Shown: positions 34,777 through 44,027, numbered from the stretch's first letter. The stretch: 64,000 nt of DNA from Burkholderiaceae bacterium (GCA_023653055.1 JAMNXR010000011.1:1-64000), one strand, 5' to 3'. Program-made: numbers and translations. The notes: generated by a model from the letters alone, not told the origin.

Positions 34777-35572
34777 GTGATTTGTCTCCTGTGCCTGGAC
34801 CGTTGCCCACATAGGGAATCATTTCATCAATGGTGTCCCAGATGAAACGACCTGCTGGATCTTGTTGCTCTTCGGCGATGTGTGAAACAAGGCCGGCCGC
34901 ACGTGAAATGACGGCGAAGCCTCGCATGAGCTTGGGTGGGATACCAATTTCGCCAAGCATGGCTGCAACAGCACCCGTCGCGTTGATCGTAATGTGGCGA
35001 CCGTAGACACGATCGACCGTCGCAGACAATAAACGCAAAGCACGCACATGCTTTTGCTCGAGGTCGGGTTCAGCTTCAGTCAGCGCGAGTAGTTTGATTG
35101 AGCGTGGATCATCTGGCTTGTGCAAGTGATGTCCAAAGCCAGGAAGGTTTTGTTTGTTTTTACGAATTTCGAGTACCAAAGCTTCGGTAAATTTTTCTGG
35201 CTCGGCGGCATCGACAATCTGTTGGAGAATGACAGCGTTATTTTCCATGGTGCCGACGAACTGACTACCCACGGCCATTAAGCCTGCAGCGACTGCACCT
35301 TGCAGGTTTTCAGGTGCGCTCATATAAATCATTCGGGTCGCGATCGCGCTGGGTGTAAAGCCATGCTCCATCAATGTGATGAGTACCGCATCCATGATGC
35401 GCATATCGACTGGACGCGGTTCGCGACCGAGGATCTGCATAAACATGACTTCTGAGAATGTTTTTTTACCAATCAAATCTTCTACAAGATCTGCATCGCG
35501 GTAATTCATACTCGTCAAGGTGTGTGTGCACAACTTTGTCGTGGGGGTTGGCTTATTGGATGAGGAGGACAT
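34769..35572 (-). CDS. Citryl-CoA lyase-like (citrate-synthase fold) protein
   Basis: A 267-residue protein with a citrate-synthase fold, shorter than citrate synthase (about 430). FGHHLHKPDDPR (about residues 154-165) matches the GFGHxxHKxxDPR catalytic segment. The first catalytic His of synthases (GPLHGGAN region) is replaced by VGSQFVGTMENNA, which is usual for citryl-CoA lyases. It may cleave or form a citryl-CoA-like or 3-hydroxy-acyl-CoA compound. It follows the CoA ligase gene (35587) by 14 bp and overlaps the SDR start, suggesting a ligase-lyase-dehydrogenase pathway for a carboxylic acid. The precise reaction is unknown. Confidence 0.8.
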   Translation of the reverse strand: MSSSSNKPTPTTKLCTHTLTSMNYRDADLVEDLIGKKTFSEVMFMQILGREPRPVDMRIMDAVLITLMEHGFTPSAIATRMIYMSAPENLQGAVAAGLMAVGSQFVGTMENNAVILQQIVDAAEPEKFTEALVLEIRKNKQNLPGFGHHLHKPDDPRSIKLLALTEAEPDLEQKHVRALRLLSATVDRVYGRHITINATGAVAAMLGEIGIPPKLMRGFAVISRAAGLVSHIAEEQQDPAGRFIWDTIDEMIPYVGNGPGTGDKSHG

Positions 35573-35586
35573 GTTGGATTCTTCTT

Positions 35587-37104
35587 TTAGTGAAATGGAT
35601 GCAATGAGTTTAATTGTTCGCGGATAGCTGTCTTGAGGACTTTGCCAACCGAAGAGCGGGGAAGCTGATCAAAAAAGTGAATCTTTTTAGGTGCGTGTAC
35701 CGAGCCGAGTAAATGTTTGACATGCGCGATCAAGGTGTCGGGTTCGCAGGATATGCCAGGATGCAGCTGAACCGCGGCATGCACTGCTTCACCCCATTTT
35801 TCGTCAGGCATCCCAAAGACTGCGCATTCGTAAACGGCGGGATGTTGTGATAATACATTTTCAACGTCAGTTGGATAGATGTTGAAGCCGCCAGTGATGA
35901 TCACGTCGCGAATACGATCCTTTAGAAAAAGATAGCCGCGCGCATCTACAAGGCCCACATCGCCCGTGTGCAACCAACCATCAATAATGGTTTCTGCCGT
36001 TTTTTCAGGTAAGCGCCAGTAGCCGCTCATCACGAGATGCCCACGTACGACAACTTCACCTACCTCACCCTCAGGTAATAGCTTGCCCTCAGGCGACATA
36101 ATCGCCATGTCGCTGAGCCAAGTGCAGCGACCGACAGAGCCCCGATTGAGTGGGTCTTTAAAACCACTTGGACGCATCATTGTCACAATTTGGGGAGCCT
36201 CTGTTTGACCATAGGTTGTACCCACCACATCGCCAAAGAATGCTCTGAGCTGATCGACTTTTTCTGCGGGCATTGGTGCGCCGCCATAGATCAAGTTACG
36301 TAACGTTGGAAAGTCAGAACGGGATACCCCTGGATGCGCCATCACCATGTAGATCAAAGTAGGGGGCATAAAGCTCATCGTCCCACCTTGTTCGCGGAAT
36401 GCTTGAATGACGGAGGCGGGATCGGTCTTGTCCAGGAATAAAAGTTTGGCGCCTTCTGCTAATAAGGGAAGTAAGTAGGTAGAGGTGCCGTGCGTCACCG
36501 GTGCAGTGACAACGAAGCAATCCTCTTGGGTAATTTGCCAGCCACTCACTTGATTGATGATGCCCGCGGTCCAGGCACGATAGGGCTGCATGACGCCCTT
36601 TGGAAGGCCTGTGGTGCCGCCTGTAAATTTGATCGCTTGAGTGGCATTTTCACCTGCTTGATTGGCGCTCGGCACGTGCCCGGCATAACGAGAAATGAGA
36701 TGCTCGATATTGCGTTCAGTCTCCGTACCCGTTTCATCGAGTCGCAACCAGCAAGCGGCGCTGGCTTCGATTAGCTCCGCACCTTTTGCGTCAGAGATCA
36801 CGATAGAGGGCTCGATCGTATCGGTGATGCGTTTGATTTCAGATTGTGTACTGCGCGCGTTAAGCGGTACCCAGACTTTTCCAGCAGCGAGTACGGCAAG
36901 GATTGCGGTGGCATGCTCGACGGAGTTCGCTGCGCAAATTGCTACGCGTGTTTGAGGCTGTGGATCAATAGTCTGTAAGGCCGTTGCTAATGCATTGACT
37001 TTTTCGGCTAGCGTTTGATACGTCAACGTGCATGCGCGACTTTGCAGAGCAATGCGATCAGGGTAGAGCTTTGCAGCTCTAAAAAAGAAGTCAATTGGAT
37101 ACAC
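35587..37104 (-). CDS. Acyl-CoA ligase (AMP-binding)
   Basis: A 505-residue adenylate-forming enzyme. The phosphate loop is IKFTGGTTGLPKGVMQP (about residues 161-177), followed by YGQTEAP, HTGDVG, KDRIRDVIITGGFNIYP and the C-terminal SSVGKVLK with the catalytic Lys. It activates a carboxylic acid to its CoA thioester with ATP. The first gene of the leftward operon, it supplies CoA substrate for the citryl-CoA lyase-like protein and the SDRs. The acid is not predictable by eye. No clear ribosome binding site precedes the ATG at 37104. Confidence 0.9.
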   Translation of the reverse strand: MYPIDFFFRAAKLYPDRIALQSRACTLTYQTLAEKVNALATALQTIDPQPQTRVAICAANSVEHATAILAVLAAGKVWVPLNARSTQSEIKRITDTIEPSIVISDAKGAELIEASAACWLRLDETGTETERNIEHLISRYAGHVPSANQAGENATQAIKFTGGTTGLPKGVMQPYRAWTAGIINQVSGWQITQEDCFVVTAPVTHGTSTYLLPLLAEGAKLLFLDKTDPASVIQAFREQGGTMSFMPPTLIYMVMAHPGVSRSDFPTLRNLIYGGAPMPAEKVDQLRAFFGDVVGTTYGQTEAPQIVTMMRPSGFKDPLNRGSVGRCTWLSDMAIMSPEGKLLPEGEVGEVVVRGHLVMSGYWRLPEKTAETIIDGWLHTGDVGLVDARGYLFLKDRIRDVIITGGFNIYPTDVENVLSQHPAVYECAVFGMPDEKWGEAVHAAVQLHPGISCEPDTLIAHVKHLLGSVHAPKKIHFFDQLPRSSVGKVLKTAIREQLNSLHPFH

Positions 37105-37187
37105 CAGAGTTTCCTGTCACGTACTAAATGCGTACATATTAAATGAATATAAAAGTGGCTCGATACTCGGCAATTTAGATCATAGGC

Positions 37188-38084
37188 TTAGTGCAGCTTT
37201 GTTGCGGTGATAACAGTTGTTGGTGAGTCTTGCAGGCTGGCATATATTTTCTTGCCAGCGACTTCACCGATAAATGTTTGTTCTTTGTCATTGGCATCCT
37301 TGTATGACAAGGTAAATTGAGCACCATTGAGCTTGCCGACGACGCGTTGTGAGCGGTTGTCACCGAAGGTAAGCGTGCCTTCGGTCTTTTGAAATTTTTG
37401 TTGAAGGCTTAAGTTGGCGGTGGTGATGCCTGGTAGACCGGTAACCGACCATTCGCCTTGAACCTTGGCCGGGACGATCCAATAATACCCACGTCCACCT
37501 GTCGCAGGCGTGAGTGCCCCACGTCCACCCGTCTCGGGGTTGATAACCAAGTCAGGCTCCCAGGTGCCCATCATGAATGAGTTAGACACGACGCGTGTGC
37601 CAGGCTTCATATTCAAGAGCGTGGGTTTGAGCTTCAGGTTCAGAGTCGTCAACAGATAAAGCGTGACAACGGTGGCGTTTGAAAAGTCTTCTTTGAAAAT
37701 ATCGCCCGTCACAATCGTGACCTTGTCAGCGACACCCGCTCGCTGGGCATTTTGTCGAGCCAGATTTGCCATGTCAGGATTGAACTCAATACCCACTGCT
37801 CTGGCACCAAATTGACGTGCGGCCTGAATAGGAATCTTTCCGTCACCTGCGCCGAGATCATAGACAAGATCATTCGGGGTGACTTTGGCGGCCTCAAGCA
37901 TTTTGACGACCAGATCATTGGGCGTAGGGACCCAAATCACATCTTTGCCTGCCTGAGCGATGGTAGGTTCGTAGAGCGCTTTATCAGCTTGCGCGTGGGC
38001 AACATTGAGTAAAAAAAAGCTAAGCGCGAAAGAAGAGATGAGCCATCGCCCAAAAGCTTGGCCGTACATGAAATCTTGGCGCAT
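37188..38084 (-). CDS. Exported SAM-methyltransferase-fold protein (paralogue A)
   Basis: A protein of about 298 residues with a signal peptide (GRWLISSFALSFFLLNVAHAQ, cleavage after AHAQ near residue 33). A methyltransferase domain follows: motif I VYDLGAGDGK, then AVGIEFNPDMA and VTGDIFKEDFSNATVVTLYLL, then PGTRVVSNSFMMGTWEPD. A C-terminal domain of about 130 residues, GYYWIVPAKVQGEWSVTG, has beta-rich character. The start is taken as the ATG at 38084 (8 bp after AGGAG), not 38090. It is one of three paralogues (also 39190, 41108). Export is odd for a SAM-dependent enzyme because SAM is cytosolic, so it may not act as a methyltransferase. Confidence 0.82.
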   Translation of the reverse strand: MRQDFMYGQAFGRWLISSFALSFFLLNVAHAQADKALYEPTIAQAGKDVIWVPTPNDLVVKMLEAAKVTPNDLVYDLGAGDGKIPIQAARQFGARAVGIEFNPDMANLARQNAQRAGVADKVTIVTGDIFKEDFSNATVVTLYLLTTLNLKLKPTLLNMKPGTRVVSNSFMMGTWEPDLVINPETGGRGALTPATGGRGYYWIVPAKVQGEWSVTGLPGITTANLSLQQKFQKTEGTLTFGDNRSQRVVGKLNGAQFTLSYKDANDKEQTFIGEVAGKKIYASLQDSPTTVITATKLH

Positions 38085-38192
38085 CAACATTACTCCTGAA
38101 AAGGTTGTCGTTATTTACATGAGTCATGATTATGCTATGTTTTAAGCAGTAACATTGTCTAGCGATTTTGTTTGTTTTTTATGGGATTTTAT

Positions 38193-39161
38193 ATGCGTAT
38201 CAGTATGCGTTTTCTTGGTGCAGCGATAGCGGCATTGTCGATTACCAGTGCAGTGCAAGCACAAAGTTTTCCCTCCAAGCCTCTTTCTTTTATCGTGCCG
38301 TTTGCTGCGGGGGGACCCGCTGACCTCGTGGCACGCGAAGTCGCGCGTCTCATGAGCGAAGACCTTGGTAAGCCAGTGGTTGTAGAAAACCAGCCTGGTG
38401 GTTCGGGGGTAGTTGCACTCAACAGTATGAATCGTGCGACACCGGACGGACATACGCTTTTGTTTGCGGCCTCTGGAACGGTAGTGATTCATCCACTATT
38501 AACAGGGAAATTTGACGAAATCACCAAGCAACTGATGCCAGTGAGCCTGATCTCAACGAGCCCCCATGTGCTGGTCGTGACTTCAAAAATTGGCGTCAAA
38601 TCAGTGAAGGGTCTGATCGAGTATGCGAAAGCCAATCCTGGTAAGTTGAATTTTGGTTCCGCAGGCACGGGCGGTGCGGCGCACTTGGGCATGGAAATGT
38701 TTAAGTCGCAAGCCAATATCGATGCCGTTCATATTCCCTACAAAGGTACTTCTCAGGTGATCGCTGATCTGGCCTCTGGAGAAGTGCAGGCCTTGTTTAG
38801 CAGCATGCCTTCGCTCAAGCCTTTGATTGATCGTGGTGCCGTCGTCGCGATCGGGATGAGTGGGCCGAGTGCAGGTGCTGAAAAAATGGGGATTCCCGAA
38901 ATCTCTAAGGCGGGTTTAGCTGAGTTTGGCTATACGACTTGGTATGGCTTGTTTGCGCCGACAGGCACACCTCAGGAAACAGTCAACAAGCTCAATGCGG
39001 CGTTGAAAAAAGTGCTGGAAAATCCAGCGCTTGCTCAGAAACTCAGTCCTCAAGGGCTCGACGTGCGTTACAGCACGCCTGGTGCTCTAGGTGAGCTAGT
39101 TAAAACAGAGGCTGCAGCCTGGTCAAAAATTATTAAAGCTGCAGCAATCAGCATTAAGTAA
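38193..39161 (+). CDS. Bug/TctC-family periplasmic solute receptor (10 of 14)
   Basis: A receptor of about 322 residues. The start is uncertain because ATG codons at 38181, 38193 and 38205 compete and no strong ribosome binding site is visible; 38193 is the preferred choice. The signal peptide ends AVQAQ. Landmarks are IVPFAAGGPADLVA, VENQPGGSGVVA, PDGHTLLF (His for the usual Tyr) and HIPYKGTSQVIAD. It lies between methyltransferase paralogues A and B, transcribed away from A. No permease is nearby, so the ligand is unknown. Confidence 0.9.
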   Translation: MRISMRFLGAAIAALSITSAVQAQSFPSKPLSFIVPFAAGGPADLVAREVARLMSEDLGKPVVVENQPGGSGVVALNSMNRATPDGHTLLFAASGTVVIHPLLTGKFDEITKQLMPVSLISTSPHVLVVTSKIGVKSVKGLIEYAKANPGKLNFGSAGTGGAAHLGMEMFKSQANIDAVHIPYKGTSQVIADLASGEVQALFSSMPSLKPLIDRGAVVAIGMSGPSAGAEKMGIPEISKAGLAEFGYTTWYGLFAPTGTPQETVNKLNAALKKVLENPALAQKLSPQGLDVRYSTPGALGELVKTEAAAWSKIIKAAAISIK

Positions 39162-39189
39162 CAATTCAAAGAGTGACTCGGTTGGCGCG

Positions 39190-40026
39190 TCATGGCACCT
39201 TCGTGGCAATGACGACGCTCCCTGGGATTTGTTTGATTGTTCCATGTATTTTATTTGCGCTCACTATACCGACAAATGTTTGAGGCTGATTTTGATCATC
39301 GTGAAATTCAAAGCTGATTTGAGCGCCAAGTAAACGGCCTTCAATACGTTGCGAGAACGTTTGCTCAATGATCACATCCCCGTCAAATTTTTGACTTTTT
39401 TGTGTGATCTTGACTTGTGCGGTCGACCAATTGGGTATGCCGGTGAATGTCCAGCGCCCTGCAACGTTAGCCGGAACCACCCAAAAATAACCCGAGACTT
39501 CACCCTCAGCAAGAATGGTGGCATCGGGCTCCCAAGAGCCCATCGCAAAGGTATTAGAAACGATGCGGGTCCCAGGTTTCAAGCTAAGCAATGTGGGTTT
39601 GAGCTTGATATTGAGCTGTGTCAGCAGATAGAGTGTGACAACAGTCGCGTGAGAAAAATCTTCTTTAAAAATATCGCCTGTCACAATGGTCACGCGATCA
39701 GAAACGCCAGCTTGTTGCGCATTGCGCCTCGCTAATGCAGCAAGATCCGGATTGAATTCGATCCCGACAGCACGCGCGCCAAAGCGCCTAGCCGCTTCGA
39801 TGGGTATTTTGCCATCGCCAGCGCCCAGGTCATACACCACATCTGTGGCGGTGACGTGAGCGGCCTCGAGCATTTCGGTAACAAGGTTGTTGGCGGTTGG
39901 CATCCACATGACGTCTTTGCCACCCTGCGCTATCAGAGGTTGATAGTGCTCCGTGCCTGTATGTTGGGTCGCGCAGCCACTTAATAAAGCGATTAATACA
40001 ACAGCGGCTGCGCCAACTTTATGCAT
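39190..40026 (-). CDS. Lipoprotein SAM-methyltransferase-fold protein (paralogue B)
   Basis: A 278-residue protein with a lipoprotein-type signal: the lipobox is ALLSGC (acylated Cys near residue 18, then ATQHTG). The methyltransferase core has VYDLGAGDGK, AVGIEFNPDLAALARRNAQ, DIFKEDFSHATVVTLYLL and PGTRIVSNTFAMGSWEPD, nearly identical to paralogue A in these motifs. The C-terminal FWVVPANVAGRWTFTGIPNW domain of about 120 residues also matches. It begins 9 bp after the stop of the Bug gene at 40036 on the same strand, so it is likely co-transcribed with that gene and with paralogue C. A membrane-anchored, extracytoplasmic location is predicted. Confidence 0.82.
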   Translation of the reverse strand: MHKVGAAAVVLIALLSGCATQHTGTEHYQPLIAQGGKDVMWMPTANNLVTEMLEAAHVTATDVVYDLGAGDGKIPIEAARRFGARAVGIEFNPDLAALARRNAQQAGVSDRVTIVTGDIFKEDFSHATVVTLYLLTQLNIKLKPTLLSLKPGTRIVSNTFAMGSWEPDATILAEGEVSGYFWVVPANVAGRWTFTGIPNWSTAQVKITQKSQKFDGDVIIEQTFSQRIEGRLLGAQISFEFHDDQNQPQTFVGIVSANKIHGTIKQIPGSVVIATKVP

Positions 40027-40035
40027 TGAAATGAA

Positions 40036-41022
40036 TTACTTTTTCGCAGCGTTAGAGTCTTCAACTACTTTTTTCCATTTGGCGGTTTCTTTTGCCATGA
40101 ATTCGCCGAAGAATGCTGGTGTTTTTCCAACGGGGTCTGCACCGGCAGCGATGAAACGTTGCTCAAGATTAGGCATGATCGCATTGACTTCTTTGTTCAG
40201 TTTCTCAATGATGTCTTTTGGTGTTCCTTTTGGCGCGAGCAGACCAAACCATGAGCCAGAGGCATAACCAGGAAAACCACTTTCGGCGATTGTAGGCACA
40301 TTAGGCATGGAGCGTGAACGCTCTAAACTAGAAACAGCGATTGCAATGAGTTTGCCTGATTTGATCTGAGTAATCACCGAAGGGATCGTTGCAAACATGA
40401 ATTCAGTGCGACCTGCTAACAAATCATTCAGAGCTTCTGCGCCTTTGTATGGAATGTGCACAGCCTCAATGCCCATGCGTTGCATTAGCATAAAGCTCGA
40501 CAGGTGGGCAGAGGTGCCAACACCGGTTGAGGCATAGTTCAGTTTGCCGGAGTTGGCTTTGACATAAGTTTCAAATTCTTTGAAATTTTTGATGCCTTTT
40601 TCAGGATTGACCACCAAGACATTTGGGACGTCCGCGACCAAGATGATTGGCACTAAATCCTTCAATGGGTCGTAGGCAAGCTTTTGCAAAGAAGGGTTAA
40701 TGGTCAATGGACCCACGGAGGCCATCAAAATGCTATAGCCATCAGGCGTTGCTTTGATGACATCAGCTGTCGCAATATTGCCACCCGCACCAGGTTTGTT
40801 TTCAACGATGAAGTTGGCGCCTTTCATTCGGCTGGGCAACTCGTTGGCAATTGCACGTGCGATGACATCTGTTGTCCCGCCGGCAGTAAAGCCCACTAAG
40901 ATTTTGACTGGACGATCAGGATAAGTGGTTGCTGTTTGTGCCTGTGCAAATAGCGTTGTGCTGACAGTTACGACGCCGAGTGCCACTGTGGTGGCGATAC
41001 GCTTAAATGTTGAGTGAATCAA
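40036..41022 (-). CDS. Bug/TctC-family periplasmic solute receptor (11 of 14), TTG start
   Basis: A receptor of about 328 residues. The reading frame extends to 41127, but the signal peptide (IHSTFKRIATTVALGVV, ending AQAQ) begins at a TTG at 41022, 5 bp after AAGGAGA; no ATG lies between it and the cleavage site, so a TTG start is predicted. Landmarks are LVGFTAGGTTDVIA, VENKPGAGGNIA, PDGYSILMA (Ser for Thr) and HIPYKGAEALND. It is sandwiched between methyltransferase-fold paralogues C (41108) and B (39190) on the same strand, apparently one operon. Confidence 0.9.
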   Translation of the reverse strand: MIHSTFKRIATTVALGVVTVSTTLFAQAQTATTYPDRPVKILVGFTAGGTTDVIARAIANELPSRMKGANFIVENKPGAGGNIATADVIKATPDGYSILMASVGPLTINPSLQKLAYDPLKDLVPIILVADVPNVLVVNPEKGIKNFKEFETYVKANSGKLNYASTGVGTSAHLSSFMLMQRMGIEAVHIPYKGAEALNDLLAGRTEFMFATIPSVITQIKSGKLIAIAVSSLERSRSMPNVPTIAESGFPGYASGSWFGLLAPKGTPKDIIEKLNKEVNAIMPNLEQRFIAAGADPVGKTPAFFGEFMAKETAKWKKVVEDSNAAKK

Positions 41023-41107
41023 AAGAATCTCCTTGGTGCATGATTGGTTTGAAAAGCAGTATTTGAATATCAAGCTAGATGAGTATACGTGAGGAAGGCT
41101 GCGGTGT

Positions 41108-41968
41108 TTAAGAGGTTTTTTTTCCAACCACCGGAATGGCGGGCTGGTCTTTCAGGTATCCCTGGAGCTCACCATTGATTAGTTGAGCCACAACAGTCCG
41201 GTGCATCCCCGTCGCGTCACGATAATCAAACGATAATTTCGTACCTTCTAGTCGACCAGAGATGGGCTGCGATGATTTTCCATCGTTTGCGCTCAGGGTG
41301 CCGTTGACGACCTGAAACTCCTGCTGAAGTGTGAGCTGGACCGAAGCAGAACCCATATCGGGCAACCCCGCGAACGACCAGTGTCCTTGAATGTTTGCTG
41401 GCACGATCCACAGATAACCAATATTGCCATTGTCACCTTGGATGGTTTGATCGGCTGCCCACAGCCCCATGGTGAAAGTATTGGAGACAATACGTGTGCC
41501 AGGCTTCATTGCAAGCAATGTAGGCCTGAGCTTGAGGTTGAGCGCAGGTAAGAGGTAAAGCGTGACGACAGATGCTTTAGAGAAATCTTCTTTAAAAATA
41601 TCACCTGTAATGATGGTGACCTTGTCAGAGACGCCTGCACGCTGAACATTTTTTCTGGCGTATTCAGCCATGTCTGGGTTGAATTCAACCCCCACTGCTG
41701 TCGCCTTATATTTTTGCGCAGCAAGGATTGCAATTTTTCCATCACCGGCGCCAAGATCGTAGACGAGATCACTCGAGGTGACCTTGGCTGCTTGGAGTAG
41801 TCGTTCCGCCAAGTCCGTGGGTGTTGGAATCCACACAACATCTTTGCCTTCTTGAGCGATGGTGGGTTGGTACGCTTCGACAACGGGCGTGGAGTGGCTG
41901 CAACCGGTTGAGGTGAGCACCAACACTGAAGCAAAGATGGTGAGCAGGGTAAATTGATAATGAAGCAT
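41108..41968 (-). CDS. Lipoprotein SAM-methyltransferase-fold protein (paralogue C)
   Basis: A 286-residue protein with a lipobox LTSTGC (acylated Cys near residue 23, then SHSTPVVE). The core has VYDLGAGDGKIAILAAQ, AVGVEFNPDMAEYARKN, ITGDIFKEDFSKASVVTLYLL and PGTRIVSNTFTMGLWAAD. The most divergent of the three, it still keeps the C-terminal LWIVPANIQGHWSFAGLP domain. It is first in a leftward unit with a Bug gene and paralogue B. Predicted to be attached to the periplasmic face of a membrane. Activity on small molecules, lipids or none at all is unknown. Confidence 0.82.
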   Translation of the reverse strand: MLHYQFTLLTIFASVLVLTSTGCSHSTPVVEAYQPTIAQEGKDVVWIPTPTDLAERLLQAAKVTSSDLVYDLGAGDGKIAILAAQKYKATAVGVEFNPDMAEYARKNVQRAGVSDKVTIITGDIFKEDFSKASVVTLYLLPALNLKLRPTLLAMKPGTRIVSNTFTMGLWAADQTIQGDNGNIGYLWIVPANIQGHWSFAGLPDMGSASVQLTLQQEFQVVNGTLSANDGKSSQPISGRLEGTKLSFDYRDATGMHRTVVAQLINGELQGYLKDQPAIPVVGKKTS

Positions 41969-42137
41969 GATGAGATTCCGTAAAGACGGTTAGGTCGGGA
42001 TAAATCTTAGTTACTGGGCGGCGATGCCTGCTCAAACTGTTTTTTTTCGCAGTAGTAATGATTGAGTTGTATAAATCTAGACTTTATCTGACAAATACTG
42101 TCAGGCAGGAAACGACCCATAGCAGTCGGTCAGAGGC

Positions 42138-42164
42138 AAAGAAAAACCGCCCGAGGGCGGTCTT
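42138..42164 (-). terminator. Terminator of the interrupted amidohydrolase
   Basis: On the minus strand GACCGCCC and GGGCGGT form a GC-rich stem with a very short loop, followed by TTTTTCTTTG. It lies 23 bp beyond the stop of the amidohydrolase at 42187. Confidence 0.78.
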
Positions 42165-42186
42165 AGGATTAATGAGCTAATAAAGA

Positions 42187-43899
42187 TTATTTCAATGCAA
42201 CAGGCTTGCCATCAATATACGTACCCATCACCTTAATATTCCGAATGTCTGCTGGTGGTGTTGTGCGTGGATTCTTTTCTAGAACTACCAAGTCTGCTTG
42301 CTTACCTACTTCTAAGCTACCAATAATATTGTCAGCAAACATACTGTATGCAGGATCAATAGTCACGGCACGGATTGCATCATCCACTGTCACAGCCTGG
42401 TCAGGACCTAAGACTTTCATCAATGGTGACTGCGTCAAACGCGTTACAGATTCGGTGATGTAATTTAATGGGGCAATGAGTGAAACAGGTGAATCACTGT
42501 GAAGCGTAAATCTACCACCGGCACGTTTGAAATCACCAGCAGGATCAATTCGCTCAGAACGCTCATGCCCAATGATTTTATTATTAAATGCTTCACCCCA
42601 ATAATGAACATGTCCTATCGTAAAACTGGGTATCACTCCCAATTTCACAGCTTTTTTTACCTGGGACTCATTATTGATCGTGAAATGTTCAATACGCAAA
42701 CGGCGATCTTGTAAACTGGAATTGCCCGTCAACAGTTTTGAGTAATTATTCAGGGTTTGATCTACCGCTCTGTCTCCATTAGAGTGAATGGCAATTTGCC
42801 AGCCTTGATCAAAAAAGGGCTTCATTATGTTGTAAATATCAGCATCTTGATAATTAAGATTTCCACGCCAAGTTGAGTTTTTTGGATATATGTAAGGCTC
42901 ATTAAGAGCGCCCGAAAAGCCCTGTACCGAACCATCTGAAACAAATTTAACGCCTACGAAACGCATGCGGTCGGTACCCTCATTAGGTTTAATTGCGTTA
43001 TATCCTTTAGGTAGAGCTTCACCCCACAAGTAGCCACGGAACCGCAAAGGTGCGGAATCATTTCCAAATATCTGTTTATAGAGAGCAACCTCTTTATCAA
43101 GGCCAAAATAAATCCCAACACTCATATCAGATGAAGTTGTCACCCCGTTGGCAGCCATTTGCTTGGCGGTAGATTGAATCGCTGCCATTGTCTGAGCATC
43201 GGTAGGCGCGGGCATTTTCCCAAAAATAGGGTAGATTGCAGGTGCCTCCATCAACTTGCCAGTTAACTTTCCTTGTTCATCTTTCACATAAATACCGCCG
43301 CCGCCGCCCTCAGGATTAGGTGACTTATCTGTAATACCAGCCATTTGCAAGGCCTTATGGTTGGCATAAGCAATATGCCCAGACTGATTTAAGACCAATA
43401 TGGGCACTTCAGTGGAAACTTTATCTAAGTCTGCTGCCGTCAATTCAGCCATAAAAGGCGTGGTGCGGGATGGATCAACGCCAAAAGCAGCCAACCAACC
43501 CCCTGGCGGCACATTCTTTAATTCTGTTCTCAGCTTTTGGGTAATGCTTTCTATGGTGTCATATGGCAATGTGAAGTTGCTTAAGTTGACCCACAGATTG
43601 GTCATCATCGTAGTGCCGATAATGTGCGCATGGGGCTCAACAAAACCTGGCATTAGAGTGTGACCTTTGAGGTCAATGACCTGAGTGCCATTTGCCTGCC
43701 AATTTTTAGTCACCGCGTCTTTAGTGCCAACGGCAACGATTTTTCCATTCTGAATGGCCAATGCTTGAGCCTCTTAGTTCTTGGCATTGACAGTCAGGAT
43801 TGGTCCGCCATAAAAAATGGTGTCAGCATTACCCTTAGCAAATACCAATGCGCATTGCGCCACCAACAAAGCAGAAAGTAGTTTTGGTGCAAATTTCAT
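42187..43899 (-). pseudogene. Exported YtcJ-like amidohydrolase, interrupted by an in-frame stop
   Basis: A metal-dependent amidohydrolase of the YtcJ/DUF-type family (relatives act on amide or urea-like compounds). Conserved motifs are GHTLMPGFVEPHAHI (metal site), VSDGSVQGFSGALNEP, AIHSNGDRAVDQTL and FTLHSDSPVSLI. Translated from the ATG at 43899, the protein begins with a signal peptide (MKFAPKLLSALLVAQCALV, ending near VFAKG) and the usual first strand YGGPILTVNAKN. Codon 42, at 43774-43776, is then TAA, and the frame continues as EAQALAIQNGKIVAVG without shift. Restarting at the TTG at 43761 would give 524 residues without a signal peptide. One nonsense base or a sequencing error is equally possible. 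It is richer in A/T than its neighbours. Confidence 0.85.
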
Positions 43900-43996
43900 A
43901 CTAGTCCCCAAGTGAGTTTGAGCGATAGGTATCTGACTCATTAATATACCAATATCTAATGGTTCTAAGCACCGTTGTCTTTTTCAGATCAGTTGT

Positions 43997-44027
43997 TCTT
44001 AAGAAGTCTCGATCATCCTTAAGAAGT
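43997..44027. promoter_or_regulatory. Two TTAAG palindromic boxes upstream of the amidohydrolase
   Basis: TTCTTAAGAA (43997-44006) is a perfect 10-bp palindrome. The shared core CTTAAGAAGT recurs exactly 20 bp later (43998-44007 and 44018-44027), about two helical turns apart. The boxes lie about 100-130 bp upstream of the amidohydrolase ATG on its strand, a typical place for a dimeric regulator. The binding protein is unknown. Confidence 0.4.
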
